A stretch of DNA of 64,000 bases from Alistipes sp. GTDB taxonomy: Bacteria > Bacteroidota > Bacteroidia > Bacteroidales > Rikenellaceae. Made by a program: the position numbers and the translations under genes. Below the pieces are notes generated by a model. That model was not told the DNA's origin. It was given only the letters and a program-made list of their open reading frames with translations, and did no database searches. The stretch spans positions 21,773 to 85,772 of the forward strand of contig JAFQRH010000014.1 in NCBI GenBank assembly GCA_017410165.1, written 5' to 3'. Shown here piece after piece: positions 17,328 to 26,016 of the stretch; within the stretch, counting starts at the first letter, position 1; every line of letters starts with the position of its first letter.

Positions 17328-18686
17328 TTAGAAACTATACTGCACCATCATATTGACACGATTTGCGTGGTTGTTTTCGTTGTTCATATTTTTTCGGCTC
17401 GCCCACAGATACTCCGCCGCAATCTTGAAGCGCGGTGTTACGCTGTAAAATACGTTTCCAAAGACATATTGTCCATTCTTGTACTCCTCCGGCGAATAAA
17501 ATCCGTTCTTCTTACAAACCGTTACGGTCGAATAACCGCCCGAGATAAAGAGGTTAGGAAGAATATTGATTTGTGCTGCCGCCTGCCAGCCATACATCGG
17601 CATTGTCTGCACGCGTGTCGGGTCTTGCGGATTAGGTGTAAAATCGAGGCCATTACCCGTCAGATCCTGAATATACGGGGTTATACCTTCGCCATAAACA
17701 CCATTAAAGAATATCTGCAACACCTTTGCAATGTGGATATTACCACTCGCCTGCACGCCCCATCCGAACAGGTCGGATGTCACGTCACGCTCCTTGTTAT
17801 AGAGGTACATATTACGGAACACAGCCGATGCGCGGATGTGGCTTTGGCGATTTTTACCCCACGCATACTGCAAATATACCGGAAAATCCGGAACACGTTG
17901 TGGTACGGCATCAAGTGTTGTACCGTAGGTGGCCGACACCTTCGGCATCTCGGCTGCAACACCCAACTTCATATGACGATTCAGGAACGAGTACTCGTAA
18001 CGAATCATCGTCGCAAAGTTGAAATTATAGGCATTCGGACCCTGAAAGTCGATAGTTGTCGGCGCAGCCGTAAGGTCGCAGAAGGTCGAGACGTCACGAC
18101 CTACGGTAAGGCCAAACATCGAGACATATCCCGAACGCAGACGTGGCGTATAACTGCCCTCGCTGCCACCTCTGAAATCGACATCAAAGAATATCTCAAC
18201 GGGACCTATTTTCTTTGTATTGGCAATACCGCGAAAATAGATACGCGACGTCGAAGCATCCATCTTCAAGCGTTGTTTGGTGGCATAATTACCCGGAATC
18301 GGGATGTCAAACGGCACGACATCGACATTGTTTATTGTCGATTCAAAGCCGTAACCGAGGCGCAAATTAACGTAGCCACCGACAGCAAACGAGAAGGAGT
18401 TTTTGCTATTGGCAAAGATAACGCTCGGCTCGCCAACCTGCTGCACACCCGGACGTAGCGCTCGGCGATGATCTGCCACGGCCGACTGCGCCGCCTTGTT
18501 CTTCTGCATAATCATCTGCTGTTCGGCCAGAGCAGGATTATTGCTCCACAGCGTATCGGTCTCGTGAACCGATATCACATACACGGTAGGTTTGCCCTCG
18601 TTTCGATGGCGGCTTATGTGGTGTCGCTGAGCAAATACGGGAATCGAGACAGACACCGCAACAAATAAAAGTAGAATTTTTTTCAT
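17328..18686 (-). CDS. DcaP-like outer-membrane porin
   Basis: The protein has about 452 residues: a signal peptide (MKKILLLFVAVSVSIPVFAQ), a short helical segment (about residues 45-70) and then a barrel of alternating strands ending in the aromatic C-terminus MMVQYSF expected for BAM insertion. FSFAVGGYVNLRLGYGFE, MDASTSRIYFRG and GRDVSTFCDLTAAPTTID match the DcaP trimeric porin family, which carries small organic anions or peptides across the outer membrane. It is a single-gene unit with its own terminator. Two start codons are possible (18692 and 18686); the second gives the cleaner signal peptide. The solute cannot be predicted. Confidence 0.85.
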   Translation of the reverse strand: MKKILLLFVAVSVSIPVFAQRHHISRHRNEGKPTVYVISVHETDTLWSNNPALAEQQMIMQKNKAAQSAVADHRRALRPGVQQVGEPSVIFANSKNSFSFAVGGYVNLRLGYGFESTINNVDVVPFDIPIPGNYATKQRLKMDASTSRIYFRGIANTKKIGPVEIFFDVDFRGGSEGSYTPRLRSGYVSMFGLTVGRDVSTFCDLTAAPTTIDFQGPNAYNFNFATMIRYEYSFLNRHMKLGVAAEMPKVSATYGTTLDAVPQRVPDFPVYLQYAWGKNRQSHIRASAVFRNMYLYNKERDVTSDLFGWGVQASGNIHIAKVLQIFFNGVYGEGITPYIQDLTGNGLDFTPNPQDPTRVQTMPMYGWQAAAQINILPNLFISGGYSTVTVCKKNGFYSPEEYKNGQYVFGNVFYSVTPRFKIAAEYLWASRKNMNNENNHANRVNMMVQYSF

Positions 18687-18791
18687 AGACACATTGTTTT
18701 AATATTCAACGCCACACAAATCGCAAGATATATGCCAAACAGCTCACAACGACCGAGAAGCGCAGAGCAGCATCGTTTGGAATAATTTATG

Positions 18792-18799
18792 TATATTTG
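18792..18799 (+). promoter_or_regulatory. -7 promoter element just before the metallophosphoesterase start
   Basis: An exact TATATTTG box ends 4 nt before the ATG at 18804, with TTTG 12 nt upstream (18776-18779). If used, it predicts a leaderless or nearly leaderless mRNA. Confidence 0.55.
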
Positions 18800-18803
18800 C
18801 AGT

Positions 18804-19988
18804 ATGATAACCTTCATAATAGCATTCACGGTCACAATCGTAGCGATAGCCGATATCGTTGCTTATCGCCGCCTTGCACACCGCATATCGTCCGCAGCAG
18901 GTCGCATAGCACTCGCCTGCGCAATCATCATCGCAGATACCTTACCATACACGCCTCTCGCCCTGATGCTGCTCTTCAGCGACAACTCGACTGCAACGAT
19001 GCATATCACGATGTGGGCACTGACGCTATACACGCTACTCACACTTCCGCGTATCGGATTATATATATGGTGGTTGCCCGCCAAAGGTCGTCGAGCAAAT
19101 CTGATTGCCGGCATCTGTACGGCCGCCGCCATCTTTGGAGTGCTCATCTATGGCGTAGTAAAGACCCGAAACGATGTGGAGGTGCGCAACGTAGAGATGT
19201 CGTTCGACAATTTGCCATCAACGTTCGACGGCTACCGTATCGCCCTCTTTTCGGATGTACATATCGGCACAATGCTCAACCCGCAAAAGGAGTGCAGACG
19301 CGTGGTCGAGGCAATCAATATGACACACGCCGACGCCGTACTATTTGGTGGCGACTTGGTCAATATACGCCACACGGAGCTCACTCCGCAAATAGCCAAA
19401 GCACTCGAACAGATCCGCTCTCGCGACGGAGTATATGCCATTCTGGGCAACCACGACCGAGGTGTATATATAAAGGATTCTGTGCGATTATCTCTCGAAG
19501 AGAACACCGAGCGACTCGCCGAGCAGATTCGCGATATGGGTTGGCAACTCCTGCGCGACAGCGTGGCATACATCCACCGAGGAGCCGATTCGATAGCCAT
19601 TGTAGGCATCGATTTCTCGGATGCATTACTCGACTACAAACACTCGTTCGACACACCGGAGAACTTAAACGTAGCGGACATTTTTCGCCCGATTCCCGGC
19701 TCGACATTCCGCATTACACTCTCGCATCTTCCGCAGGTGTGGCACCTTTTGCGCGGCGAAAACCATAGCGACTTGACCCTTGCCGGTCACGTACACGCAT
19801 CGCAGATAAAATTCCGATGTTTGGGCAAATCGCTATCGCCGGCAATGCTGATGTATAAAGAGTGGAGTGGGCTCTACGAAGAGCAGGGTAGTCGGCTCTA
19901 CATAAATGATGGTATTGGTGCAGTCGGATTCTTTATGCGACTTGGCGCACGTCCCGAGATTACCGTCATTGAGCTGAAACGCGAGTAG
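18804..19988 (+). CDS. Membrane-anchored metallophosphoesterase (YaeI-like)
   Basis: The protein has 394 residues with four N-terminal hydrophobic segments (about residues 1-125) followed by a calcineurin-like phosphoesterase domain. All metal-site motifs are present: SDVHIGTML (DxH), FGGDLVN (GD), GNHDRG (GNHD) and GHVHASQ (GHxH). Homologs such as YaeI hydrolyse lipid or nucleotide phosphodiesters at the membrane face. The frame begins at 18789 (MYICSM), but that ATG overlaps a -7 box; the ATG at 18804 starts directly with the first helix. It is a single gene followed by two terminator-like hairpins. Substrate unknown. Confidence 0.88.
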   Translation: MITFIIAFTVTIVAIADIVAYRRLAHRISSAAGRIALACAIIIADTLPYTPLALMLLFSDNSTATMHITMWALTLYTLLTLPRIGLYIWWLPAKGRRANLIAGICTAAAIFGVLIYGVVKTRNDVEVRNVEMSFDNLPSTFDGYRIALFSDVHIGTMLNPQKECRRVVEAINMTHADAVLFGGDLVNIRHTELTPQIAKALEQIRSRDGVYAILGNHDRGVYIKDSVRLSLEENTERLAEQIRDMGWQLLRDSVAYIHRGADSIAIVGIDFSDALLDYKHSFDTPENLNVADIFRPIPGSTFRITLSHLPQVWHLLRGENHSDLTLAGHVHASQIKFRCLGKSLSPAMLMYKEWSGLYEEQGSRLYINDGIGAVGFFMRLGARPEITVIELKRE

Positions 19989-20061
19989 CAGAAGACCTTT
20001 CTACGCTCACCGCACATCATTGACGATATTCGTCACACAAGCACAAAGTTTATAACAAAAA

Positions 20062-20113
20062 AGGTAATGATGCCAGAAGCGTCGTTTTTAGCGTCGCTTA
20101 TGGTATCATCACC
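20062..20113. repeat. Imperfect 20-bp inverted repeat
   Basis: Arms 20062-20081 and 20094-20113 match at 17 of 20 positions, with one further position allowing G-U pairing in one strand's RNA. It may be a first terminator or a recognition hairpin; there is no adjoining T run on the plus strand. Confidence 0.6.
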
Positions 20114-20151
20114 TATAACAAAAAACAAGGCCCCTCCGGGGAGAAGGGGCC
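20114..20151 (-). terminator. GC-rich terminator for the outer-membrane barrel gene
   Basis: On the minus strand, GGCCCCT (20151-20145) pairs with AGGGGCC (20135-20129) and is followed by TTGTTTTTTGTTAT. Confidence 0.85.
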
Positions 20152-20160
20152 CCCGTTGCT

Positions 20161-20223
20161 AAGCACGAACGCAACGGAACACACACTACTTATTACTATA
20201 AAAAACTTCGTGCTTGTTTTTTT
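20161..20223 (+). terminator. Plus-strand terminator after the metallophosphoesterase
   Basis: AAGCACGAA (20161-20169) pairs with TTCGTGCTT (20207-20215), followed by G and seven T. The loop is long (37 nt), which lowers confidence. Confidence 0.55.
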
Positions 20224-20238
20224 ACTCTGTTTTTCGAC

Positions 20239-23200
20239 CTATCGTCTCATCGGCGGGCCAAATCTTGCACCTCCGTTGGAGTTACCCATACCGACCGTTC
20301 CCGACGACTCTTTATAGTCGTAATCCTTCATCTGCTTCGAGCCACGCTTACCGAAGTGGCGCAAGTTATAGACAAACTGAACGCTGAAATAGCGACCGAT
20401 AACGCTGTTTGTCAAATTCTGCGTATATCCCGAACCGGTCGAGCGAACGAACGCCGTATTCTGATTTGCCACGTCGTTCACACCAATCTGCACCTCACCG
20501 CGCTGATTACGGAACAGCTTCTTGCCGAGGTAGAGGTTGCACAGCACGTAACTCTCGTCGTAGTCGGTCGTGAAGCCCTTATACTGAACGAACGAGCAGG
20601 ATGCCGTAAATGTAAAGCCCTTCCAGAACACCCACTTCAACGTACCGGTAGCCGAGTGGTTAAAGTAGTTATTCTTGCCGCCATTCTTCGCCGATGTGTT
20701 CCACGCCTGATTGAACGTACCGTTCCACGAGAGCGTAAAGTCGATATTTTCGGAGATATTGCTACCGAGCGTAACCGACGCATCGTAACCGATATTGTTG
20801 GCGTGATTGACGGTATATTTATGAGCAATCATATTCTCGACGCTACCATATACGGCCGACGGCATAACGGTATAATTGACACCCGCCATAATATTGAGGT
20901 TGCACTTCATAAACGAGAGCGGCAAGCCCAAACTTATGTGAGTACGCAGATTCCAATATCCGTCCATATTCTCATACGAGGTAATGCGCTGCGGAGTATA
21001 GTTCTCGCCCTGCTGATTCTTCGGAATCTCGATATCGCCGAACTGCGTCAGGCGGAAACCCGTAGGGCAGTAGAGCGTCGAAGAGGAGATATAGTTCTGC
21101 TGGGTGTGCGCCGAGAACATCCACATAAACGTACGACCCTTCTCCAAATTGGAGTGAACGTAGTGGAAATTCAAGCGGTGCATAAACGACGGCACCAGAT
21201 TGCGATTACCGATGCTCAAATACTGCGGCGACGAGACATCAAAGATATTCTGCAACTGCGACACACTCGGAGCCGTCGTACCCGAACGCAGGTACACACG
21301 AATCGAGTTTTCGCGGTTGATTGCAAAGTTGAGCATACCGAAGTAGGTCACATTATTGAACGCCTTGTCAATCTTATCGCTCTGACCGCCACCAATTCTA
21401 CCATCGAGAATCGAACGCTGATAATAGACGTTTGCCACAATCGTATTCTTATTCTTCGAATAACGGAAACCCGGGCCGACACGATGAGTCCAATAACCGC
21501 TCTCACTCAAGATAGTCATAGGTGTATTCGGTATAGGATTGTCAAATGCCTGATCTGTATAGAATGCTTTCTGATCTGACATTTCGTTCTCAAATGAGAA
21601 GCGGTATTGGATACTCAACTGACAGCTTTGCGAGAGTGGCTCGTTATAGACCAGACTTCCTCGCACGCCATATTCACGATTCGGCGCCAAAATATGTTGG
21701 TAAACAGGCGCGTAAAGCAACGGATTGTTCTGCATATCCTGCCACGATGCACCCTCGCCGAAATATTGGTTATATAGGTCGGAATACGCTCCGACAGCAG
21801 CCGCCTCGTTCGAGGCGAGTCGTTTCTCGTTGCGACGATCACGATAATTGAAACGACCGTCGATGGTCAGCGTTCTGCCCGGTTTGCCAATCTTCAAACG
21901 ATACTGCAAAAACTCCGAGAAGTAGAGGCCACGCGACTTATTGTTTTTCTCGTCATTCAGATACAACAGGCCACTCTCGCCATACTGGTAGCCCTGTGTC
22001 AAGGAGTACGGCGTATTACCCTGATACGACAAGTACGTGCGCGACATAAGCGACTGATTGCGCGAAATCTTCCAATCCAAACGAGCATTGAAGCGGTGAT
22101 TATTATTCACAGTTTTCGAGTAACCCTCCTTGTGCAGAGTATCAACCGGCGACGGATCTTCGTACCACGTATCACTCTCCGAGAGGTTGCGCGTATTGGA
22201 GTTATTAAAGAAGTAACTTCCCTGAAATTTAACCTGCTCCTTGCGACCCCACGTATCGGAGTAGTTCAAACCGATAGCATTAACCAATGCCACACCGCTC
22301 TGTGGGCGCACCATATATTGGCCAAAACCGCGACGACCGCCGCCCTGACCCGAGCCGCCCTGCACGCCGAGAATATCCTCGAACGAGAAGTTCTGCTGGT
22401 TAATGTTATTGAACAAGCCGATAACCGACAAACGGCTGTCGCCTTGGAAGAAATTGACATTTCCGCCAACTACATATTTATGATTTGAGGTAACATCGTC
22501 GGCATCCGGCTGATAACCATAACCGGCATACACCTTACCGAATTGGCCCTGCTTCATTCCCGGTTTGGTAACGATATTGAGTGCCTTGTAACCCTCGCCG
22601 TCGTCCATTCCCGAGAACTCTGCCTGATCGCTCAACTTATTAAACACCTCGATACGATCGACCGCCTCGGCAGGCAACGATTTGATAGCCGTATTTACAT
22701 CATCGCCAAAGAACTCTTTGCCATCGACAAAAATCTTCTTAATCTCCTCGCCTTGCGCCTCGACCGTGCCGTTATTGAGCGTGATGCCCGGCATCTTCTT
22801 CAACAATCCCTCGACATCCGCATCGTTAGCCACCTTGAAAGCACCGGCGTTATAACTCAACGTGTCGCCATTCTGCGATGCTCGCAACGACTTCACCTCC
22901 TTAACGACGGTCTCGATTCGGGTCGAAGACTCGGTCATCGTCAATTTACCCAACGCGACGGTTGGCGATGCTACTTTGAACGTCTTGGTCAGGTCGGCAT
23001 AGCCCAAGAATGAGGCAACAAGCGTATATTCGCCATACGCCACATTCGATATTTCGGCAACACCGTTATAACCTGATGTATAATATTTCTTATTATCGGG
23101 TTTGGAAGTTGGGTACAACTCGATAACAGCACCCATAATACCCTCTTTGGTCGCAGAATCAATCAAAGACAACGACACCTTCGCCGTCTGTTGAGCAACA

Positions 23201-23250
23201 GCCGACAAGGCAAATACTGCCATCACACACAATATAACTATACGTCTCAT
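20239..23250 (-). CDS. Outer-membrane beta-barrel protein with CarboxypepD_reg domain (TonB-receptor-like)
   Basis: The protein has 1003 residues. A signal peptide (ending AVAQQ) is followed by a carboxypeptidase-regulatory-like Ig domain (about 22-105: AKVSLSLIDSATKEGIMGAV), a plug-like domain (VKSLRASQNGDTLSYNAGAF, then KKIFVDGKEFFGDD) and a large C-terminal barrel. This is the OMP_b-brl_3 type of the TonB-dependent-receptor superfamily. A glycine/arginine-rich loop (GGSGQGGGRRGFG) and a C-terminal Gly-rich tail are visible. No SusD-like partner is adjacent, so a classical polysaccharide locus is unlikely. It lies 98 nt downstream of a LytTR regulator gene, a plausible controller. Substrate unknown. 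Confidence 0.88.
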   Translation of the reverse strand: MRRIVILCVMAVFALSAVAQQTAKVSLSLIDSATKEGIMGAVIELYPTSKPDNKKYYTSGYNGVAEISNVAYGEYTLVASFLGYADLTKTFKVASPTVALGKLTMTESSTRIETVVKEVKSLRASQNGDTLSYNAGAFKVANDADVEGLLKKMPGITLNNGTVEAQGEEIKKIFVDGKEFFGDDVNTAIKSLPAEAVDRIEVFNKLSDQAEFSGMDDGEGYKALNIVTKPGMKQGQFGKVYAGYGYQPDADDVTSNHKYVVGGNVNFFQGDSRLSVIGLFNNINQQNFSFEDILGVQGGSGQGGGRRGFGQYMVRPQSGVALVNAIGLNYSDTWGRKEQVKFQGSYFFNNSNTRNLSESDTWYEDPSPVDTLHKEGYSKTVNNNHRFNARLDWKISRNQSLMSRTYLSYQGNTPYSLTQGYQYGESGLLYLNDEKNNKSRGLYFSEFLQYRLKIGKPGRTLTIDGRFNYRDRRNEKRLASNEAAAVGAYSDLYNQYFGEGASWQDMQNNPLLYAPVYQHILAPNREYGVRGSLVYNEPLSQSCQLSIQYRFSFENEMSDQKAFYTDQAFDNPIPNTPMTILSESGYWTHRVGPGFRYSKNKNTIVANVYYQRSILDGRIGGGQSDKIDKAFNNVTYFGMLNFAINRENSIRVYLRSGTTAPSVSQLQNIFDVSSPQYLSIGNRNLVPSFMHRLNFHYVHSNLEKGRTFMWMFSAHTQQNYISSSTLYCPTGFRLTQFGDIEIPKNQQGENYTPQRITSYENMDGYWNLRTHISLGLPLSFMKCNLNIMAGVNYTVMPSAVYGSVENMIAHKYTVNHANNIGYDASVTLGSNISENIDFTLSWNGTFNQAWNTSAKNGGKNNYFNHSATGTLKWVFWKGFTFTASCSFVQYKGFTTDYDESYVLCNLYLGKKLFRNQRGEVQIGVNDVANQNTAFVRSTGSGYTQNLTNSVIGRYFSVQFVYNLRHFGKRGSKQMKDYDYKESSGTVGMGNSNGGARFGPPMRR

Positions 23251-23347
23251 TATAATCTTCTTCGATTTTGCTGTGCAAAAGTACAAAAACAACTATATCT
23301 GATATCTACCAAGTCGGTGAATCGCCCAAAATCAGGGGTAAACCGAC

Positions 23348-24112
23348 TTACTGTTTCGGCGAACCAACCAGCCACGCCTTAAATTCGGGAACTCGCGCCT
23401 TGGAGATAATTATTTTTTCTGGCGTTTCGAGCGTAAGATTCAGCAACAAACGACTACCAAACCAAACCGAAATATCTTTCACCGCTTCGCGCGATACAAT
23501 AAATTGACGATTGGCTCGGAAGAATACGTTTTGTGGCAAAATCCCCTGCAACGCTTCGAGCGTACGTTCAATAGGGTAGCGTTCGCCCTTAAAGTTGTAT
23601 GCCGACACGCGCTCGTCGCTCGTATAGAAGAAGGCGATATCGTCACACGACAACGGAATAATCTTATCACGAAAACGCACCAAAAAAGTCTGTTGCTCGA
23701 CCCTCTCGGTTTGTGCCATCGTATCCACACGCTCGACGTATGCACTACGGTCGGCGTTGGTCAGCATCTTCCACTTATCAATAGCGCGCGACACATCTTG
23801 CTCGTTTATCGGCTTTAATATGTAGTCAATACCGTTCACCTTGAACGCCTCCAAAGCGTATTGGTCATATGCCGTCGTAAAGATAATCGGCACATCAACC
23901 TTCACCGAATCGAATATACGGAACGACTTTCCATCCGAGAGGTGAATATCCATAAATACCAAATCGGGCATCGGATTGGAGCGAAACCACTCAACGCTAT
24001 CGACAACCGTGTCGATTATGTCCAATATCTCGACATCGGGCGCAATCTCCTTCAATATGGCCGACAGATTTTGCGCGGCAGCGGTTTCGTCCTCAATTAT
24101 CAATATCTTCAT
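23348..24112 (-). CDS. LytTR-family response regulator
   Basis: The protein has 254 residues: an N-terminal CheY-like receiver with acidic pocket IIEDE (residues 5-9), phospho-acceptor Asp55 in LVFMDIHLSD, Thr in IIFTTAYD and Lys in LKPINEQD, then a LytTR DNA-binding domain (about 145-250; RFRDKIIPLSCDDIAFFYTS, then FFRANRQFIVS). It starts 11 nt after the sensor kinase gene, so the two form a cognate pair. LytTR proteins bind direct repeats as dimers. The outer-membrane barrel gene just downstream is a candidate target. Confidence 0.95.
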   Translation of the reverse strand: MKILIIEDETAAAQNLSAILKEIAPDVEILDIIDTVVDSVEWFRSNPMPDLVFMDIHLSDGKSFRIFDSVKVDVPIIFTTAYDQYALEAFKVNGIDYILKPINEQDVSRAIDKWKMLTNADRSAYVERVDTMAQTERVEQQTFLVRFRDKIIPLSCDDIAFFYTSDERVSAYNFKGERYPIERTLEALQGILPQNVFFRANRQFIVSREAVKDISVWFGSRLLLNLTLETPEKIIISKARVPEFKAWLVGSPKQ

Positions 24113-24123
24113 AGTGTATGTAT

Positions 24124-25431
24124 CTACGCCACCATATTTTTGAGTGGCAATTTAACCATAAACTCCTTCTCGGTCTGCACAACCTCAATATCGCAACCAA
24201 GCATCAGATTGTAACGATTCCGTAGATTTTCAAGACCTGTTCCCGTACCAATCTGCTCTTCGAGCAACGGACGACGTTCGTTTGCCACAATCAGGTAATC
24301 ATTCTCCGTATAGATTCGTATGTGGAACGGATTTTTAGCCGTTATCGTATTGTGTTTCACTGCATTACCAATAAGCGGCTGCAACGAAAGTGCAGGCAGT
24401 CGCCAATCCATATACTTCTCATCAATCGCCACATCGAAGAATATTTTATCGGCGTATCGTATGCGGAATAGATAGCAATATGCATCGGCAAAGTGCATCT
24501 CCTCGCTCAGTGCCACAAGTTCCGAATTGTTGCTATTTTGTGTGATATAACGGAACGTATAAGAGAGCTGATTGATATACTCCAACGCACGCTTGTCGTC
24601 CTTCTCGCGCACAAGCATCGAGAGCGAGTTGAGCGAATTGAAGAAGAAGTGCGGATTTATCTGGCTGACCAACATATTGTAGCGCGTTGTCAGGTTTTCG
24701 TTTTTCAACTGCTCGTTCTCCAATCCCATCTGCTGACGCTGATAGACCAACGCATATATTTGCGAATAGAGCAAGATAACAACCAACGTAAACAGACACT
24801 TCAACATCACCACAAAATCAATCAGGTGACGCCCCTGATAGACCAAGATGGTCTCGCCCGTACGATAATTGACCACAGGGGCCAAGAAGTATGCTACGAC
24901 GGTTATTATAATTGATATAGTCGCTCTCTGGGCAAAGAGTTTCCACGACGGCAGTTGTCTCGAACGCGGCAGATTGACCGACAGCAATATGAAGGCGACA
25001 AGAATATAATATAGTATCTGGAACAGCATCTCCTGCGTTCGACCCGGACGGTCGTAGCGGATAGTCGAATCGAATGGCGCACCGTTATAGACCAAAATCT
25101 TTTTGAGCGACAAGTGTCCACGCTCATAACCCTCTTGCGGACTCGCTTCACCCTCAATCACGTCGCCGGTTTTCAATTCAAGCCAACGTATCGAACGACG
25201 CTCGACATAGATGCTGTCGCCACTCTCCGAGACAAGGTATCCGTAGCCATCGACGCTCACCGACAGACGACCGGAAACCTTTTTCACATCCTCCGCATTG
25301 CTATTGTGTCGCGCATTGGTCTCCGACGGATTGACCACGAGCAGCAACAGATACGAGAAATTGACCACCAAACTGATAGCCAACGCCAACAAGGCAAACG
25401 AAAGCCACGACGACGTACGCCACACACTCAT
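24124..25431 (-). CDS. LytS-type sensor histidine kinase with a Rho-OB-like extracytoplasmic domain
   Basis: The protein has 435 residues: membrane span 1 (about 10-33), an extracytoplasmic domain (about 52-120), spans 2-4 (about 133-153, 168-187, 202-228), a short coiled coil, then a His_kinase domain with phospho-acceptor His261 in QINPHFFFNSLNSL and ATP-lid motifs LIGNAVKHN and GTGTGLENL. Basic residues between spans 2 and 3 (PRSRQLPSWKLFAQR) support a periplasmic location for the 52-120 domain. That domain reads VDGYGYL, GDSIYV, IRWLELKTGDVIEGEA and P-x-E-x-YER, closely following the spacing of the RNA-binding OB fold of transcription terminator Rho. It starts 2 nt after the gamma carbonic anhydrase gene. 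Confidence 0.92.
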   Translation of the reverse strand: MSVWRTSSWLSFALLALAISLVVNFSYLLLLVVNPSETNARHNSNAEDVKKVSGRLSVSVDGYGYLVSESGDSIYVERRSIRWLELKTGDVIEGEASPQEGYERGHLSLKKILVYNGAPFDSTIRYDRPGRTQEMLFQILYYILVAFILLSVNLPRSRQLPSWKLFAQRATISIIITVVAYFLAPVVNYRTGETILVYQGRHLIDFVVMLKCLFTLVVILLYSQIYALVYQRQQMGLENEQLKNENLTTRYNMLVSQINPHFFFNSLNSLSMLVREKDDKRALEYINQLSYTFRYITQNSNNSELVALSEEMHFADAYCYLFRIRYADKIFFDVAIDEKYMDWRLPALSLQPLIGNAVKHNTITAKNPFHIRIYTENDYLIVANERRPLLEEQIGTGTGLENLRNRYNLMLGCDIEVVQTEKEFMVKLPLKNMVA

Positions 25432-25433
25432 AA

Positions 25434-25973
25434 CTACTCCTCTTTTTTATCGTCATACCACGACGCATACATACGATAATCGCGCGCTATGCGGCCAATA
25501 ATCTCTTCACGCTGGGCTGGCGTAACCTCTTTTACCTTCTTTGCCGGCACACCCGCATAGACGGAGTTCGGCTCCAATTTGGAGTTTGAAAGCACCAATG
25601 CATTGGCTGCAATAATACAACCCGAAGCCACAACAGCATTGTCGAGAATCGTTGCGCCCATACCAATCAAGCAGTTGTCCTCGATAATCGCGCCGTGAAT
25701 AGTCGCATTGTGACCAACCGACACATCGTTACCGATATGGGTCTGCGACGGATGCGGCGAGCCATCGTAGAGCGTATGAATTACGGTGCCGTCCTGAATA
25801 TTCGTACGGTCGCCAATCGTAATTTTGTTCACATCGCCACGCAACACAACATTGTACCAAATCGACGAATCGCATCCTACGGTCACATCGCCAATAAGCA
25901 CCGCCGTTTCGGCAACGAACGTTCCTTTGCCGACCTCCGGCGTATGATTTCTCACAGATTTAATGTATGCCAT
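25434..25973 (-). CDS. Gamma-class carbonic anhydrase family protein
   Basis: This 179-residue left-handed beta-helix protein has hexapeptide repeats (VTVGCDSSIWYNVVLRGD, INIQDG-type turns) and the metal-ligand histidines of the gamma class: His in DGTVIHTLYDG, and HNATIHGAIIEDN. It follows mazG by 43 nt and runs into the kinase gene with a 2-nt gap. Many family members lack proven hydration activity, so the safe label is gamma-CA-like. The C-terminal helix (AQREEIIGRIARDYRMYASW) is typical of the short form. A link to the adjacent sensor kinase is possible only by position. Confidence 0.92.
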   Translation of the reverse strand: MAYIKSVRNHTPEVGKGTFVAETAVLIGDVTVGCDSSIWYNVVLRGDVNKITIGDRTNIQDGTVIHTLYDGSPHPSQTHIGNDVSVGHNATIHGAIIEDNCLIGMGATILDNAVVASGCIIAANALVLSNSKLEPNSVYAGVPAKKVKEVTPAQREEIIGRIARDYRMYASWYDDKKEE

Positions 25974-26016
25974 ATTCTTTATATGTTTTTATATTTACTA
26001 TCGCTTTTTCTCGCCA

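Larger units (their letters stand above)
19989..20238. other. Intergenic region with three hairpins
   Basis: No gene is visible. The stretch holds an imperfect 20-bp inverted repeat (20062-20113), a GC-rich minus-strand terminator (20114-20151) and a plus-strand terminator with a long loop (20161-20223). A TATAACAAAAAA 12-mer precedes the first hairpin (20051-20062) and recurs as ATAACAAAAAA at about 20115-20125 before the second. Confidence 0.7.
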
